Part shown: positions 27,987-37,732 of the stretch, one piece after another
How the letters are laid out: every line of letters begins with the position of its first letter
Position numbering within the stretch: the first letter of the stretch is position 1
From: an uncultured Bacteroides sp.
GTDB taxonomy: Bacteria > Bacteroidota > Bacteroidia > Bacteroidales > Bacteroidaceae
Reading direction: 5' to 3'
DNA length: 64,000 bases
NCBI RefSeq assembly: GCF_910586915.1
Contig: NZ_CAJULN010000015.1
Location: 1-64,000 of the forward strand
Notes under the pieces: generated by a model
What the model was told of the DNA's origin: nothing
Database searches by the model: none
Seen by the model: the letters and a program-made list of their open reading frames with translations, nothing else
Translations under genes and position numbers: made by a program

Positions 27987-28015
27987 GGATTGTAACAATC
28001 CCCGATGCAAACATA
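27987..28015 (-). promoter_or_regulatory. manA promoter with palindrome at the start site
   Basis: TATGTTTG on the minus strand (28008-28015) is followed by a perfect palindrome GGATTG-TAA-CAATCC (27987-28001) that would cover the transcription start. It could be an operator or a small 5' hairpin. Confidence 0.5.
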
Positions 28016-28064
28016 CGAAAAATAGTTTAGTTTTTGAAGTACTTCTTATATTTAATCGGAATAA

Positions 28065-28096
28065 TTTGTGAGTAAGAAAGAATTTCCTTTTATTTG
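28065..28096 (+). promoter_or_regulatory. Promoter of the galactose operon
   Basis: TTTG (28065-28068), 20 bases, TTTATTTG (28089-28096), one base off the TAnnTTTG consensus, 25 bases before galM. Confidence 0.55.
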
Positions 28097-28120
28097 CAGT
28101 AAATTTTAATCATATCAGAC

Positions 28121-29218
28121 ATGAATAACACATTCCCAACAGAAGGGAATCTTTCAGGGCTCAGCCGCGAAGATTTCCAAAAGGAGATAAACAATAAGAA
28201 AACAGACTTATTTATCCTCAAAAACGCAAAGGGAATGGAAGTAGCTGTAACCAATTACGGATGCGCCATTCTCTCCATTATGGTTCCGGATAAAAACGGC
28301 AAGTATGCCAATGTGATTCTTGGTCACGACAGCATCGACCACGTAGTCAACAGCCCGGAACCTTTCTTAAACACTACTATCGGACGCTACGGCAACCGCA
28401 TCGCCAAAGGAAAATTCACCTTGTTCGGCGAAGAACACGAACTTACAATCAACAACGGTCCTAATTCCCTTCATGGTGGACCTACCGGTTTCCACGCCCG
28501 TGTTTGGGATGCTGTCCAGATTGACGAAAGCACCGTACAGTTCACTTATGTTTCTGCCGACGGCGAAGAGGGTTTCCCCGGCAATCTCGAAGTAGAAATG
28601 ACCTATCGGCTGGACAACGAAGTAAACGCACTGAATATCGAATACCGTGCCACTACCGACAAGGCCACAGTGGTAAACCTGACCAACCACGGTTTCTTTA
28701 ATCTTGCCGGCATCGCCAACCCCACTCCTACTGTCAACAACCACATTGTCACCATCAACGCAGATTTCTATACCCCCATCGACGAAGTTTCCATCCCGAC
28801 AGGAGAAATTGCCACAGTAGAGGGAACTCCGATGGACTTCCGTACTCCGCATACCGTAGGCGAGCGTATTGACGACAAATTCCAACAATTAATATTCGGT
28901 GCAGGATATGATCACTGCTATGTACTGAACAAAATAGAAAGCGGCTCGCTCGATTTGGCTGCCACCTGCAAAGACCCCGAAAGCGGTCGTATTATGGAAG
29001 TGTACACCACCGAAGCCGGCGTACAACTTTATACCGGCAACTGGCTCAACGGCTTTGAAGGAGCACACGGTGCGACATTCCCTGCAAGAAGTGCCATCTG
29101 CTTTGAAGCACAATGCTTCCCGGATACTCCGAACAAACCCCATTTCCCGTCGGCAACCTTACTCCCGGGTGATGAGTACCAGCAAATCACGATTTACAAA
29201 TTCTCCGTAGAAGAATAA
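28121..29218 (+). CDS. galM: Aldose 1-epimerase (galactose mutarotase)
   Basis: A 365-residue mutarotase converting beta- to alpha-D-galactose so GalK can use it. NRIAKGKFTLFGEEHEL and HGGPTGFHARVWD (first His) lie in the N-terminal half, NLTNHGFFNLAG holds the catalytic His near 187, and the C-terminal YTGNWLNGF region precedes the catalytic Glu. No signal peptide, so cytoplasmic, unlike the lipoprotein paralog at 34167. It heads galM-permease-galK, with gaps of 51 and 47 bases. Confidence 0.94.
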   Translation: MNNTFPTEGNLSGLSREDFQKEINNKKTDLFILKNAKGMEVAVTNYGCAILSIMVPDKNGKYANVILGHDSIDHVVNSPEPFLNTTIGRYGNRIAKGKFTLFGEEHELTINNGPNSLHGGPTGFHARVWDAVQIDESTVQFTYVSADGEEGFPGNLEVEMTYRLDNEVNALNIEYRATTDKATVVNLTNHGFFNLAGIANPTPTVNNHIVTINADFYTPIDEVSIPTGEIATVEGTPMDFRTPHTVGERIDDKFQQLIFGAGYDHCYVLNKIESGSLDLAATCKDPESGRIMEVYTTEAGVQLYTGNWLNGFEGAHGATFPARSAICFEAQCFPDTPNKPHFPSATLLPGDEYQQITIYKFSVEE

Positions 29219-29269
29219 CAACAGAAAAACAACTAACCTAATTTTATAAACTAACATTTTTTTTAAATC

Positions 29270-30547
29270 ATGACACAAGAAAAAAAGAGTGGTAATCTCA
29301 TCGCTATTATCACCATGTGCTTTATTTTTGCGATGATTTCGTTTGTTACCAATATGGCGGCTCCGTTCGGCAACATCTGGGGATTCCAATATAGCTGGGC
29401 AGCCATGATGGGAAATATGATGAACTTTGCAGCTTACCTGTTCATGGGTATCCCCGCAGGTAAAATGCTCGTTAAATACGGTTACAAGAAAACAGCCTTG
29501 AGTGCATTGGCAGTAGGTGCTATCGGATTGATAGTACAATATCTCTCCAGCATTTTCGGAGCAGATATCGAAACTTTCACTTACGACGGTCAGATTGTTG
29601 CCCTCAACCTTATCATCTATCTGTTAGGCGCATTCATCTGCGGTTTCTGTGTATGTATGCTGAATACTGTAGTAAACCCGATGCTGAACCTCTTAGGCGG
29701 CGGCGGTAACAAAGGAAACCAGTTGATTCAAATCGGTGGTACATTGAACTCACTGACCGGAACACTGACCCCGCTGTTGGTAGGTGTATTAATCGGACAA
29801 GTAACTGCCGAAACAAGCATGAGCAATGTAGCTCCTCTCTTATTCATCGGTATCGGTATTTTCATTTTGTCATTCTTCATCATTTCATTCGTTGCCATTC
29901 CCGAACCGCAAGCCAATACAGGCAATACTAAGTTCGAACACAGCCCGTTGGCTTTCCGCCACTGTCTGTTGGGCGTTATCGCCATCTTCTTCTATGTAGG
30001 TGTAGAAATCGGTATACCGGCACAGTTGAACTTCTACATCACTAACTTGGGATTCGAGGGCTCTGCCGCTATCGGTGGTACATTGGCTGCCAGCTATTGG
30101 TTCCTGATGCTTATCGGCCGTGCTTCCAGCAGTATCATCAGCGGTAAAATCTCTACTACAGCGCAGATGACTGCCGTTTCTCTGTTCGCCATTATCATGT
30201 TGCTGATTGCTATTCTGATGCCCGAAACAATCACAGTAGAATTCAAAGGAAATGAAATCCCGATGAAATGTTTCCTCATTGCTATATGCGGACTTTCCAC
30301 TTCTGTAATGTGGGGCGGTATCTTCAACCTCGCTGTAGAAGGATTGGGCAAATACACGGCTGCTGCATCCGGTTTGTTCATGATGATGGTAGTCGGTGGC
30401 GGTATCATGCCGTTGATTCAGGACTTCATCGCCAAAGCAACCAATCCGATTACAAGCTACTGGCTGATTATCGCTATGTTAGTGTACATCCTGTACTATA
30501 GCAAGATTGGCTGCAAAAACGTAAATAAAGATATTCCGGTAGAATAA
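29270..30547 (+). CDS. MFS sugar permease (FucP / glucose-galactose type)
   Basis: A 425-residue permease with twelve predicted membrane segments, of the FHS/FucP branch of the major facilitator superfamily. Features include GNMMNFAAYLFMGIPAGKML in the first loop region and GGGGNKGNQLIQ near 143-154. Located between galM and galK, so galactose (possibly also glucose) import by proton symport is the best inference. Confidence 0.88.
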   Translation: MTQEKKSGNLIAIITMCFIFAMISFVTNMAAPFGNIWGFQYSWAAMMGNMMNFAAYLFMGIPAGKMLVKYGYKKTALSALAVGAIGLIVQYLSSIFGADIETFTYDGQIVALNLIIYLLGAFICGFCVCMLNTVVNPMLNLLGGGGNKGNQLIQIGGTLNSLTGTLTPLLVGVLIGQVTAETSMSNVAPLLFIGIGIFILSFFIISFVAIPEPQANTGNTKFEHSPLAFRHCLLGVIAIFFYVGVEIGIPAQLNFYITNLGFEGSAAIGGTLAASYWFLMLIGRASSSIISGKISTTAQMTAVSLFAIIMLLIAILMPETITVEFKGNEIPMKCFLIAICGLSTSVMWGGIFNLAVEGLGKYTAAASGLFMMMVVGGGIMPLIQDFIAKATNPITSYWLIIAMLVYILYYSKIGCKNVNKDIPVE

Positions 30548-30594
30548 AATCTACCACTGAACATAATTTATTCACCTTATAAACTTAAATTATC

Positions 30595-31749
30595 ATGGAT
30601 ATAGAACACGTAAGAAGTCGCTTCATTAAACATTTTGATGGCACTACAGGATTTATATATGCTTCGCCGGGACGTATCAACCTGATTGGCGAACACACCG
30701 ACTACAACGGCGGATTCGTATTTCCGGGCGCAGTAGACAAAGGTATGATTGCCGAAATCAAGCCGAACGGCACCGACAAAGTAAGAGCGTACTCCATTGA
30801 CTTGAAAGACTACGTAGAATTTGGCTTGAACGAAGAAGACGCTCCGCGTGCAAGTTGGGCAAGATACATTTTCGGTGTTTGCCGTGAAATGATCAAACGT
30901 GGCGTTGACGTAAAAGGATTCAATACTGCTTTTGCAGGCGATGTACCTCTGGGTGCAGGTATGTCTTCTTCCGCAGCTTTGGAAAGTACTTATGCTTTCG
31001 CATTGAATGAACTGTTCGGTGAAAACAAAATAGACAAATTTGAATTGGCAAAGGTAGGTCAGGCTACAGAGCACAATTATTGTGGCGTGAACTGCGGTAT
31101 CATGGACCAGTTCGCTTCCGTATTCGGTAAAGCAGGTAGTCTGATTCGTTTGGATTGCCGTTCATTGGAATATCAGTATTTCCCGTTCCATCCGGAAGGT
31201 TACCGTTTGGTTTTGATGGATTCAGTGGTGAAACACGAATTGGCTTCCTCCGCTTACAACAAGCGTCGTCAAAGTTGCGAAGCTGCCGTTGCCGCTATCC
31301 AAAAGAAACACCCGCACGTAGAATTCCTGCGCGACTGTACAATGGAAATGTTACAAGAAGCGAAAGCCGATATCAGCGATGAAGACTATATGCGTGCAGA
31401 ATATGTAATCGAAGAAATCCAACGTGTGCTCGACGTTTGCGATGCTTTGGAGAGAGACGATTACGAAACTGTAGGTCAGAAGATGTACGAAACGCATCAC
31501 GGTATGAGCAAGTTGTACGAAGTAAGCTGCGAAGAACTCGACTTCTTGAATGATTGTGCCAAAGAATGCGGTGTAACCGGTTCACGCGTGATGGGCGGCG
31601 GCTTCGGCGGTTGTACTATCAATCTCGTCAAGAACGAGTTGTATGACAACTTTGTTGAAAAGACAAAAGAAGCTTTCAAAGCTAAATTCGGCAGAAGCCC
31701 GAAAGTGTATGACGTGGTAATCGGCGACGGTTCCCGTAGACTGGAATAA
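30595..31749 (+). CDS. galK: Galactokinase
   Basis: A 384-residue GHMP kinase phosphorylating alpha-D-galactose. The galactokinase signature PGRINLIGEHTDYNGG lies near 24-39. The GHMP ATP loop PLGAGMSSSAALE lies near 118-130, and the C-terminal motif GSRVMGGGFGGCTI near 330-343. Last gene of the operon, ended by the strong terminator at 31773. Confidence 0.97.
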   Translation: MDIEHVRSRFIKHFDGTTGFIYASPGRINLIGEHTDYNGGFVFPGAVDKGMIAEIKPNGTDKVRAYSIDLKDYVEFGLNEEDAPRASWARYIFGVCREMIKRGVDVKGFNTAFAGDVPLGAGMSSSAALESTYAFALNELFGENKIDKFELAKVGQATEHNYCGVNCGIMDQFASVFGKAGSLIRLDCRSLEYQYFPFHPEGYRLVLMDSVVKHELASSAYNKRRQSCEAAVAAIQKKHPHVEFLRDCTMEMLQEAKADISDEDYMRAEYVIEEIQRVLDVCDALERDDYETVGQKMYETHHGMSKLYEVSCEELDFLNDCAKECGVTGSRVMGGGFGGCTINLVKNELYDNFVEKTKEAFKAKFGRSPKVYDVVIGDGSRRLE

Positions 31750-31772
31750 GAAATTATTCAAAATAAATAATT

Positions 31773-31809
31773 AAGAAGGGCGGCTTCCATCACGATAGCC
31801 GCCCTTCTT
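31773..31809. terminator. Bidirectional terminator between galK and GH51 gene
   Basis: A 13-base perfect stem (31773-31785 with 31797-31809) with an 11-base loop and T/A-rich flanks on both sides lies between convergent genes. Confidence 0.92.
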
Positions 31810-31827
31810 TTCTATCAGTAAAACCTG

Positions 31828-33822
31828 CTATCTATGGGATTGTTTCTTGGTGAATTTATAAACAGCAAAGGTATTCGATTTCAACTCAGTCGTAAAGATA
31901 TGTCCCTCAATGGATATCGGACTCTCTTGCGGAATGATGGCAAAGGGGTGTTCAAGCGTATTGTCCTTATCCGAATCAGATGAATGAAACTTAATACAAC
32001 GTCCGTTCGAGAGTACGTCTTGTTTCTTCAATCCTGCGAAGTTCAACGAAATAGATTGAACCATGCCGGAAGTATTGGCAACCTTTACAATCACTTCATT
32101 CTTATTCCTATCATATACGGCACTGGCAAAAAGCCCGTTCTGCCCTTCGGCTCCCGTTACATTTTTCTTGTTCATGGTAAGCGGAAGAACATTGGTTCCT
32201 TTATTGTGTGCAAACAGTTGTTGCACATAATAGCTTGCCGTACGCACGGTATTCAAGTTATCGAACCAAATCATATCCGGACGCCATTGCCAGCCCTCCA
32301 CATGGGCGAAAAGCGGAGCATAGGTAGCCATATGAACAATATCAGCATTACGCTCCAAACCCGTCATGAAAGCAGCTTCGAGCAAAGCAGCATTGAAATG
32401 ATTCCATTTCTTCCCTTTCCCGTGGCAAGCATACTCACCGGCAAACACTTTCGGACCTTTACGGTCATAATTATCATAACGTGCACCTTGAGCCAAAAAC
32501 CAACTTTCGGGACGGTAGAAATGCTCGTCCACCAAATCAGCTTTCAGACGTTTCATTTCAGGCCATAAATAATCAAACTCTTTCCCTTCGGAATTCGGGC
32601 CGGAACTTCCCACAATCTTCATATCAGGATACGCTTTGCGGATAGCCTTGATAAACGGTTCAAGGCGTTCGGGATATTCTCTTCCCCATTGTTCGTTACC
32701 GATACCGACAAATTTCAGATTGAAAGGAGCCGGATGCCCCATCTCGGCACGCACTTTTCCCCAAGTTGTGTTCACATCGCCATTGGCAAACTCAATCAAG
32801 TCGAGCGCATCTTGAATGTAGCGGTCTAAATCGCAAACTGCAACGTGTGCTTTCGGGTCGTTGTTCTGATATTGACATGACAGCCCGCAGTTCAGAATCG
32901 GCAGCGGTTCTGCTCCCATTTCCTCAGACAACAGGAAGTATTCATAGAATCCCAACCCGTAACTTTGGTAATAATCGGGGAAGAAACGGTTGGTAAAAGT
33001 GTACTGCCAGCGATTCTCGTTCAAAGGACGATTTTCTACAGGACCTACCGATTTCTTCCAGTCGTAACGGGTTTCCAAGTCCGTACCTTCTACAATGCAA
33101 CCACCGGGAAAGCGGAAAACTCCCGGATGAATATCCGCCAAAGCCTGCGCCAAGTCTTTGCGAAGTCCGTTTTCGTGTCCCTTCCAGGTATCTACGGGAA
33201 AAAGGGAAATATGTTCCAAGTCTACTGTTCCTTTGGAAGTAAGAAAAATGCGGAGGGTAGCTTTAGGATGGGTTATTCCCGGTTTCAGGACAACCTGGTA
33301 TTTTTTCCATTCTTTTGAATCAACAGTAAGATTCTGTGTGGCAAAAGCCTGGTGTTCGCCCATTGACTTAGTATCTACAAGTTCGATTCGCAAAGTTTCT
33401 TTTGCACTTCCCTGCGGCAGACGCGCCCAAACGGAAAAACGATACTCCTCCCCTTTCCTAACGCCGATACCGAAAAAGCCTTCATTGTCAAGTCCGGTAT
33501 GCTTATGTGCGTGTCCCGGGTTGGAAAGACGTACATAATGAGGATTGCGTTCAAAAGGGCCGTCGTCCATTAACGACACCATTCCATAGGTATTCCACCC
33601 CATCAGATGTTGGGGAAACTCAAATGAGCGGTTCTTGACCAGTTCGGCATAGAGTCCGCCATCGGCAGCATAGTTGATATCCTCAAAAAAGAGTCCGTAC
33701 ATGGTAGGTTGAATTTCCGCTCCCAGCTTTTTGGTTTGTATCACCATTTCATTGGTTTGCGCATGAAGTGCCATTCCGGCAGATAAGGCTAATGCAGCCA
33801 CGATTTCTGTGTATCTTCTCAT
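31828..33822 (-). CDS. Exported alpha-L-arabinofuranosidase, GH51 with N-terminal extra domain
   Basis: A 664-residue GH51 enzyme with a signal peptide (about 1-21, MALHA-Q). A carbohydrate-binding-like beta-sandwich is probably present near 85-215, followed by the TIM barrel and C-terminal beta domain. The retaining pair is visible: acid/base Glu377 in GIGNEQWG and nucleophile Glu463 in VFAGEYACHG. It removes terminal arabinofuranose from arabinan or arabinoxylan in the periplasm or at the surface. It lies divergent from the arabinose operon, sharing a 344-base intergenic region, and differs from the shorter GH51 at 41958. Confidence 0.93.
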   Translation of the reverse strand: MRRYTEIVAALALSAGMALHAQTNEMVIQTKKLGAEIQPTMYGLFFEDINYAADGGLYAELVKNRSFEFPQHLMGWNTYGMVSLMDDGPFERNPHYVRLSNPGHAHKHTGLDNEGFFGIGVRKGEEYRFSVWARLPQGSAKETLRIELVDTKSMGEHQAFATQNLTVDSKEWKKYQVVLKPGITHPKATLRIFLTSKGTVDLEHISLFPVDTWKGHENGLRKDLAQALADIHPGVFRFPGGCIVEGTDLETRYDWKKSVGPVENRPLNENRWQYTFTNRFFPDYYQSYGLGFYEYFLLSEEMGAEPLPILNCGLSCQYQNNDPKAHVAVCDLDRYIQDALDLIEFANGDVNTTWGKVRAEMGHPAPFNLKFVGIGNEQWGREYPERLEPFIKAIRKAYPDMKIVGSSGPNSEGKEFDYLWPEMKRLKADLVDEHFYRPESWFLAQGARYDNYDRKGPKVFAGEYACHGKGKKWNHFNAALLEAAFMTGLERNADIVHMATYAPLFAHVEGWQWRPDMIWFDNLNTVRTASYYVQQLFAHNKGTNVLPLTMNKKNVTGAEGQNGLFASAVYDRNKNEVIVKVANTSGMVQSISLNFAGLKKQDVLSNGRCIKFHSSDSDKDNTLEHPFAIIPQESPISIEGHIFTTELKSNTFAVYKFTKKQSHR

Positions 33823-34166
33823 GGTTTCAATAAAATTATATATGGTTTCGTTTTATTCCATTCGTGTCCTGCAAAGGTAATCAGATTCTTAATTCTCTTT
33901 TTATCCAATCTCACCATTCATAGGTGTTTTTCAGTCAAAAAGGACCAATTTCCATTCATTTGCACAATTTTCCATTCACCGACTGTAATTAGGGTACGAA
34001 CCAAGACCTAAAATGACCTACCGACAGATTCGTATATTAATAAGGTAATACTGAAAAAGCCTTTTATGCTGCATAACATATAAGAGTGTACTTGCTACAC
34101 CAAATCAAAGTGTTACTTTTACACCCAAATTAAGATAAGCATCTCATTTACATTAAAAACAGAACC
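33823..34166. other. Divergent intergenic region of the arabinose genes
   Basis: This 344-base gap has no gene. It holds a minus-strand -7 box TACCTTTG at 33872-33879 for the GH51 gene and three CCATTCA copies at 33914, 33952 and 33972, the last two within a longer CAATTT(T)CCATTCA direct repeat. The araM promoter with two palindromes lies at 34086-34124. The direct repeats could be activator sites. Nothing is seen between about 33990 and 34085. Confidence 0.5.
34086..34124 (+). promoter_or_regulatory. araM promoter overlapped by two palindromic operator candidates
   Basis: TTGC (34092-34095), 18 bases, TACTTTTA (34114-34121). Palindrome 1, GTGTACTTGCTACAC (34086-34100), covers the -33 box. 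Palindrome 2, GTGTTACTTTTACAC (34110-34124), covers the -7 box. Their centres are 24 bases apart. The likely ligand is AraR, encoded in the operon, though no operator sequence is known to me with certainty. Confidence 0.6.
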
Positions 34167-35306
34167 ATGAAGAAACATTTTCTATTTGCGGGAATTGCCG
34201 CTCTGATGTTATCGGCGTGCTATGACAAGCCGGCTTCCGAACTGACTCTATCCGGGCTCAATCCAGCAAATTTTCAAACAGAAGTGAATAAGGCCAAAAC
34301 CAATCTTTATACATTAAAGAATAAGGCAGGCATGGAAGTGTGCATCACTAACTTCGGAGGACGTATCGTATCTATTATGGTACCGGACAAAAACGGAAAG
34401 ATGCAGGACGTGGTATTAGGTTTCGACAGCATTGCCGATTATATCAATGTGCCAAGCGACTTCGGCGCTTCCATCGGACGATATGCCAATCGCATCAATC
34501 AGGGACGTTTTGTCTTGGACGGCGACACCGTCCAACTGGCACAGAACAACTTCGGACATTGTCTGCACGGTGGTCCGAAAGGCTGGCAATACCAAGTCTA
34601 CGAAGCAAGCCTCATCGACCCGACGACTCTGGAGCTGACTCTTATCTCGCCCGATGGCGATGAAAATTTCCCGGGCAACGTGACAGCCAAAGTAACTTAC
34701 CAACTGACCGAGGACAACGCTATCGACATCAGATACAGCGCCACTACTGATAAAAAGACGATTATCAACATGACCAACCACTCTTATTTCAACTTAGCAG
34801 GTAATCCGTCGAAAACTTCTACTGACAATATCATGTATGTAAACGCCGACTACTATACTCCGGTAGACAGTACCTTCATGACAACAGGCGAAATAGCTCC
34901 GGTAAAAAATACGCCGATGGACTTCACTACTCCGAAAACAGTAGAGCAGGATATCAACAACTACGATTTCATTCAATTAAAAAACGGAAACGGATATGAC
35001 CATAACTGGGTACTGAATACAAAAGGGGATATCTCTCAAGTAGCTGCCCGACTGACTTCTCCCGAAAGCGGAATTACCCTGGAAGTATATACCAACGAAC
35101 CGGGTATCCAAGTTTATACCGGCAACTTCCTCGACGGAACCGTGACAGGCAAAAAGGGAATCGTTTACAACCAACGGGCTTCCGTTTGCCTGGAGACACA
35201 ACACTATCCCGACAGCCCCAACAAGGCAGACTGGCCTTCAGTGGTTTTGGAACCGGGACAGACATACAACAGCGAATGTATTTTCAAATTCTCTGTAGAG
35301 AAATAA
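34167..35306 (+). CDS. araM: Mutarotase lipoprotein of the arabinose operon
   Basis: A 379-residue aldose 1-epimerase homolog with a lipoprotein signal (lipobox LSAC, Cys18). Family blocks include YANRINQGRFVLDGDTV and NMTNHSYFNLAG with the catalytic His. It should sit in the envelope and equilibrate arabinose anomers before uptake by the symporter encoded next. First gene of an operon reaching at least AraD. The symbol follows the use in B. thetaiotaomicron as I recall it. Confidence 0.88.
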   Translation: MKKHFLFAGIAALMLSACYDKPASELTLSGLNPANFQTEVNKAKTNLYTLKNKAGMEVCITNFGGRIVSIMVPDKNGKMQDVVLGFDSIADYINVPSDFGASIGRYANRINQGRFVLDGDTVQLAQNNFGHCLHGGPKGWQYQVYEASLIDPTTLELTLISPDGDENFPGNVTAKVTYQLTEDNAIDIRYSATTDKKTIINMTNHSYFNLAGNPSKTSTDNIMYVNADYYTPVDSTFMTTGEIAPVKNTPMDFTTPKTVEQDINNYDFIQLKNGNGYDHNWVLNTKGDISQVAARLTSPESGITLEVYTNEPGIQVYTGNFLDGTVTGKKGIVYNQRASVCLETQHYPDSPNKADWPSVVLEPGQTYNSECIFKFSVEK

Positions 35307-35331
35307 TATTAACTTATAAATCAGACTTATT

Positions 35332-37026
35332 GTGGAAGCATTAGATTGGTTAGTAATTGGAGTTTTCTTCTTGGCTCTAATCGGTATTATCGTCTGGGTA
35401 GTCAGACAAAAACAAAACGACTCGGCGGATTATTTCTTAGGCGGGCGCGACGCAACATGGCTTGCAATCGGAGCCTCTATCTTCGCCTCAAACATCGGTT
35501 CCGAACACTTGATAGGCCTGGCGGGCGCAGGAGCATCCAGCGGTATGGCAATGGCACACTGGGAGATACAGGGATGGATGATTCTGATTTTAGGATGGGT
35601 ATTCGTGCCATTCTATACACGAAGCATGGTATATACCATGCCCGAATTCTTGGAACGCCGTTACAATCCCCAGTCGCGTACCATTCTGTCAGTCATCTCT
35701 CTGGTCAGTTATGTGTTGACAAAAGTAGCTGTAACCGTATATGCCGGCGGACTGGTATTCCAACAGGTATTCGGAATCAAAGAGCTATGGGGAATCGATT
35801 TCTTCTGGATTGCAGCCATCGGACTGGTAGTGCTGACTGCACTCTACACCATCTTCGGCGGTATGAAATCTGTATTATACACTTCCGTACTTCAGACTCC
35901 TATCCTTCTGTTAGGCTCATTAATCATCCTTGTGCTCGGTTTCAAGGAGCTTGGCGGATGGGACGAGATGATGAGAGTCTGTGGTGCCGTAACCGTCAAT
36001 GAGTACGGCGATACAATGACCAACCTCATTCGCAGCAATGACGACGCAAACTTCCCCTGGCTGGGTGCTCTGATTGGTTCAGCCATTATCGGTTTCTGGT
36101 ACTGGTGTACCGACCAGTTTATCGTACAGCGCGTACTTTCCGGAAAGAATGAAACGGAAGCACGCCGTGGTACTATCTTCGGCGCATATCTGAAGTTGCT
36201 GCCTGTATTCCTGTTCCTGATTCCGGGTATGATTGCATTTGCGCTGCATCAGAAATATATCGGTGCCGGCGGCGAAGGCTTCCTTCCGATGCTTGCCAAT
36301 GGTAATGCAAATGCCGATGCTGCTTTCCCGACATTGGTAGCCAAATTGCTCCCTGCCGGCGTGAAAGGTTTGGTGGTATGTGGAATTCTCGCTGCCCTGA
36401 TGAGTTCTTTGGCCTCTCTGTTTAATTCATCTGCCATGCTGTTCACCATCGACTTTTACAAACGTTTCAAACCGGAGACACCGGAAAAGAAACTGGTAGG
36501 TATCGGTCAGGCGGCCACCGTGGTTATCGTTGTCTTGGGTATTCTTTGGATTCCCATCATGCGCAGCGTAGGTGATGTGCTTTATACCTATTTGCAGGAT
36601 GTCCAGTCCGTACTGGCTCCGGGCATTGCCGCCGCTTTCTTATTAGGTATCTGCTGGAAGCGTACTTCCGCCCAGGGGGGTATGTGGGGATTGATATCGG
36701 GTATGGTGATTGGTTTGACCCGTTTAGGCGCCAAAGTATATTACAGCAATGTAGATGGAGCCGCAGAGTCAGCATTCAAATATTTGTTCTATGACATGAA
36801 CTGGCTGTTCTTCTGCGGATGGATGTTCCTGTTCTGCATCATTGTGGTAATTGCAGTGAGCTTGGCTACAGAAGCTCCGGCAGCCGAAAAAATCCAGGGA
36901 CTGGTATTCGGCACGGCTACCAAAGAACAAAAAGACGCTACACGTACAAGCTGGAACCTTTGGGACGTTATACACACCGTAGTCATCTTAGGCATCACAG
37001 CAGCATTCTATTGGTATTTCTGGTAA
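35332..37026 (+). CDS. Sodium:solute symporter, probable arabinose transporter
   Basis: A 564-residue SSS-family (SGLT-like) symporter with about fourteen membrane segments and the early FLGGRDATWLAIGASIFASN and SEHLIGLAGAGA motifs. GTG is used as start, 25 bases after araM. Context with mutarotase, AraR and the araDAB genes makes L-arabinose the likely substrate, driven by sodium. Confidence 0.92.
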   Translation: MEALDWLVIGVFFLALIGIIVWVVRQKQNDSADYFLGGRDATWLAIGASIFASNIGSEHLIGLAGAGASSGMAMAHWEIQGWMILILGWVFVPFYTRSMVYTMPEFLERRYNPQSRTILSVISLVSYVLTKVAVTVYAGGLVFQQVFGIKELWGIDFFWIAAIGLVVLTALYTIFGGMKSVLYTSVLQTPILLLGSLIILVLGFKELGGWDEMMRVCGAVTVNEYGDTMTNLIRSNDDANFPWLGALIGSAIIGFWYWCTDQFIVQRVLSGKNETEARRGTIFGAYLKLLPVFLFLIPGMIAFALHQKYIGAGGEGFLPMLANGNANADAAFPTLVAKLLPAGVKGLVVCGILAALMSSLASLFNSSAMLFTIDFYKRFKPETPEKKLVGIGQAATVVIVVLGILWIPIMRSVGDVLYTYLQDVQSVLAPGIAAAFLLGICWKRTSAQGGMWGLISGMVIGLTRLGAKVYYSNVDGAAESAFKYLFYDMNWLFFCGWMFLFCIIVVIAVSLATEAPAAEKIQGLVFGTATKEQKDATRTSWNLWDVIHTVVILGITAAFYWYFW

Positions 37027-37049
37027 TATAAATTTATATCGACCTAATA

Positions 37050-37727
37050 ATGAACAACTACTACGGCGCAAACCCGACCTTTTATGTCGGTATCGACTGC
37101 ATCATCTTCGGCTTTAATGAAGGCGAACTGAACCTGTTATTGTTGAAAAGGAACTTTGAACCGGCAAAGGGTGAGTGGTCGCTGATGGGCGGATTTGTGC
37201 AAAACAATGAAAGTGTGGACGAAGCCGCCAAGCGCGTACTGGCACAACTTACAGGACTGGAAGATGTGTATATGGAACAGGTGGGTGCTTTCGGAGCCAT
37301 AGACCGCGACCCGGGAGAACGGGTAATCTCCGTTGCCTATTACGCACTAATCAACATCAACGACTACGACCGTGAACTGGTGAAGAAGCACAACGCCTAC
37401 TGGGTGAACATCAACGAGCTTCCCCAACTGATTTTCGACCACCCCGAAATGGTGGCAAGAGCACGGCAACTGATGAAGCAGAAAGCCTCGTCCGAGCCTA
37501 TCGGTTTCAACCTGCTGCCGAAACTCTTTACATTGTCGCAACTTCAAAGTCTCTACGAAGCCATCTACGGCGAGGACATAGACAAACGGAACTTCCGCAA
37601 GCGTGTCGCCGGAATGGACTATATAGAAAAGACGGACAAAATAGATAAACTGGGGTCAAAACGCGGCGCAGCTTTGTACAAGTTCAACAGCAAAGTGTAC
37701 CGCAAAGACCCGAAATTCAAATTATAA
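37050..37727 (+). CDS. araR: AraR, Nudix-type arabinose repressor
   Basis: A 225-residue two-domain regulator of the NrtR/AraR type. An N-terminal Nudix fold (about 10-140) is followed by a C-terminal winged helix (about 150-225). The Nudix box at 47-69 keeps GG and E but has RVLAQL where catalytic members have REUxEE, so it should bind a sugar rather than hydrolyse nucleotides. AraR of B. thetaiotaomicron is a described arabinose-responsive repressor of this family. Genes overlap or abut: 23 bases after the symporter and 5 before araD. Confidence 0.93.
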   Translation: MNNYYGANPTFYVGIDCIIFGFNEGELNLLLLKRNFEPAKGEWSLMGGFVQNNESVDEAAKRVLAQLTGLEDVYMEQVGAFGAIDRDPGERVISVAYYALININDYDRELVKKHNAYWVNINELPQLIFDHPEMVARARQLMKQKASSEPIGFNLLPKLFTLSQLQSLYEAIYGEDIDKRNFRKRVAGMDYIEKTDKIDKLGSKRGAALYKFNSKVYRKDPKFKL

Positions 37728-37732
37728 TCAAT

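Noticed and set aside
35332..37026. Symporter considered as a glucose transporter
   Set aside because: SGLT-like proteins can carry glucose, but the arabinose operon context favours arabinose.
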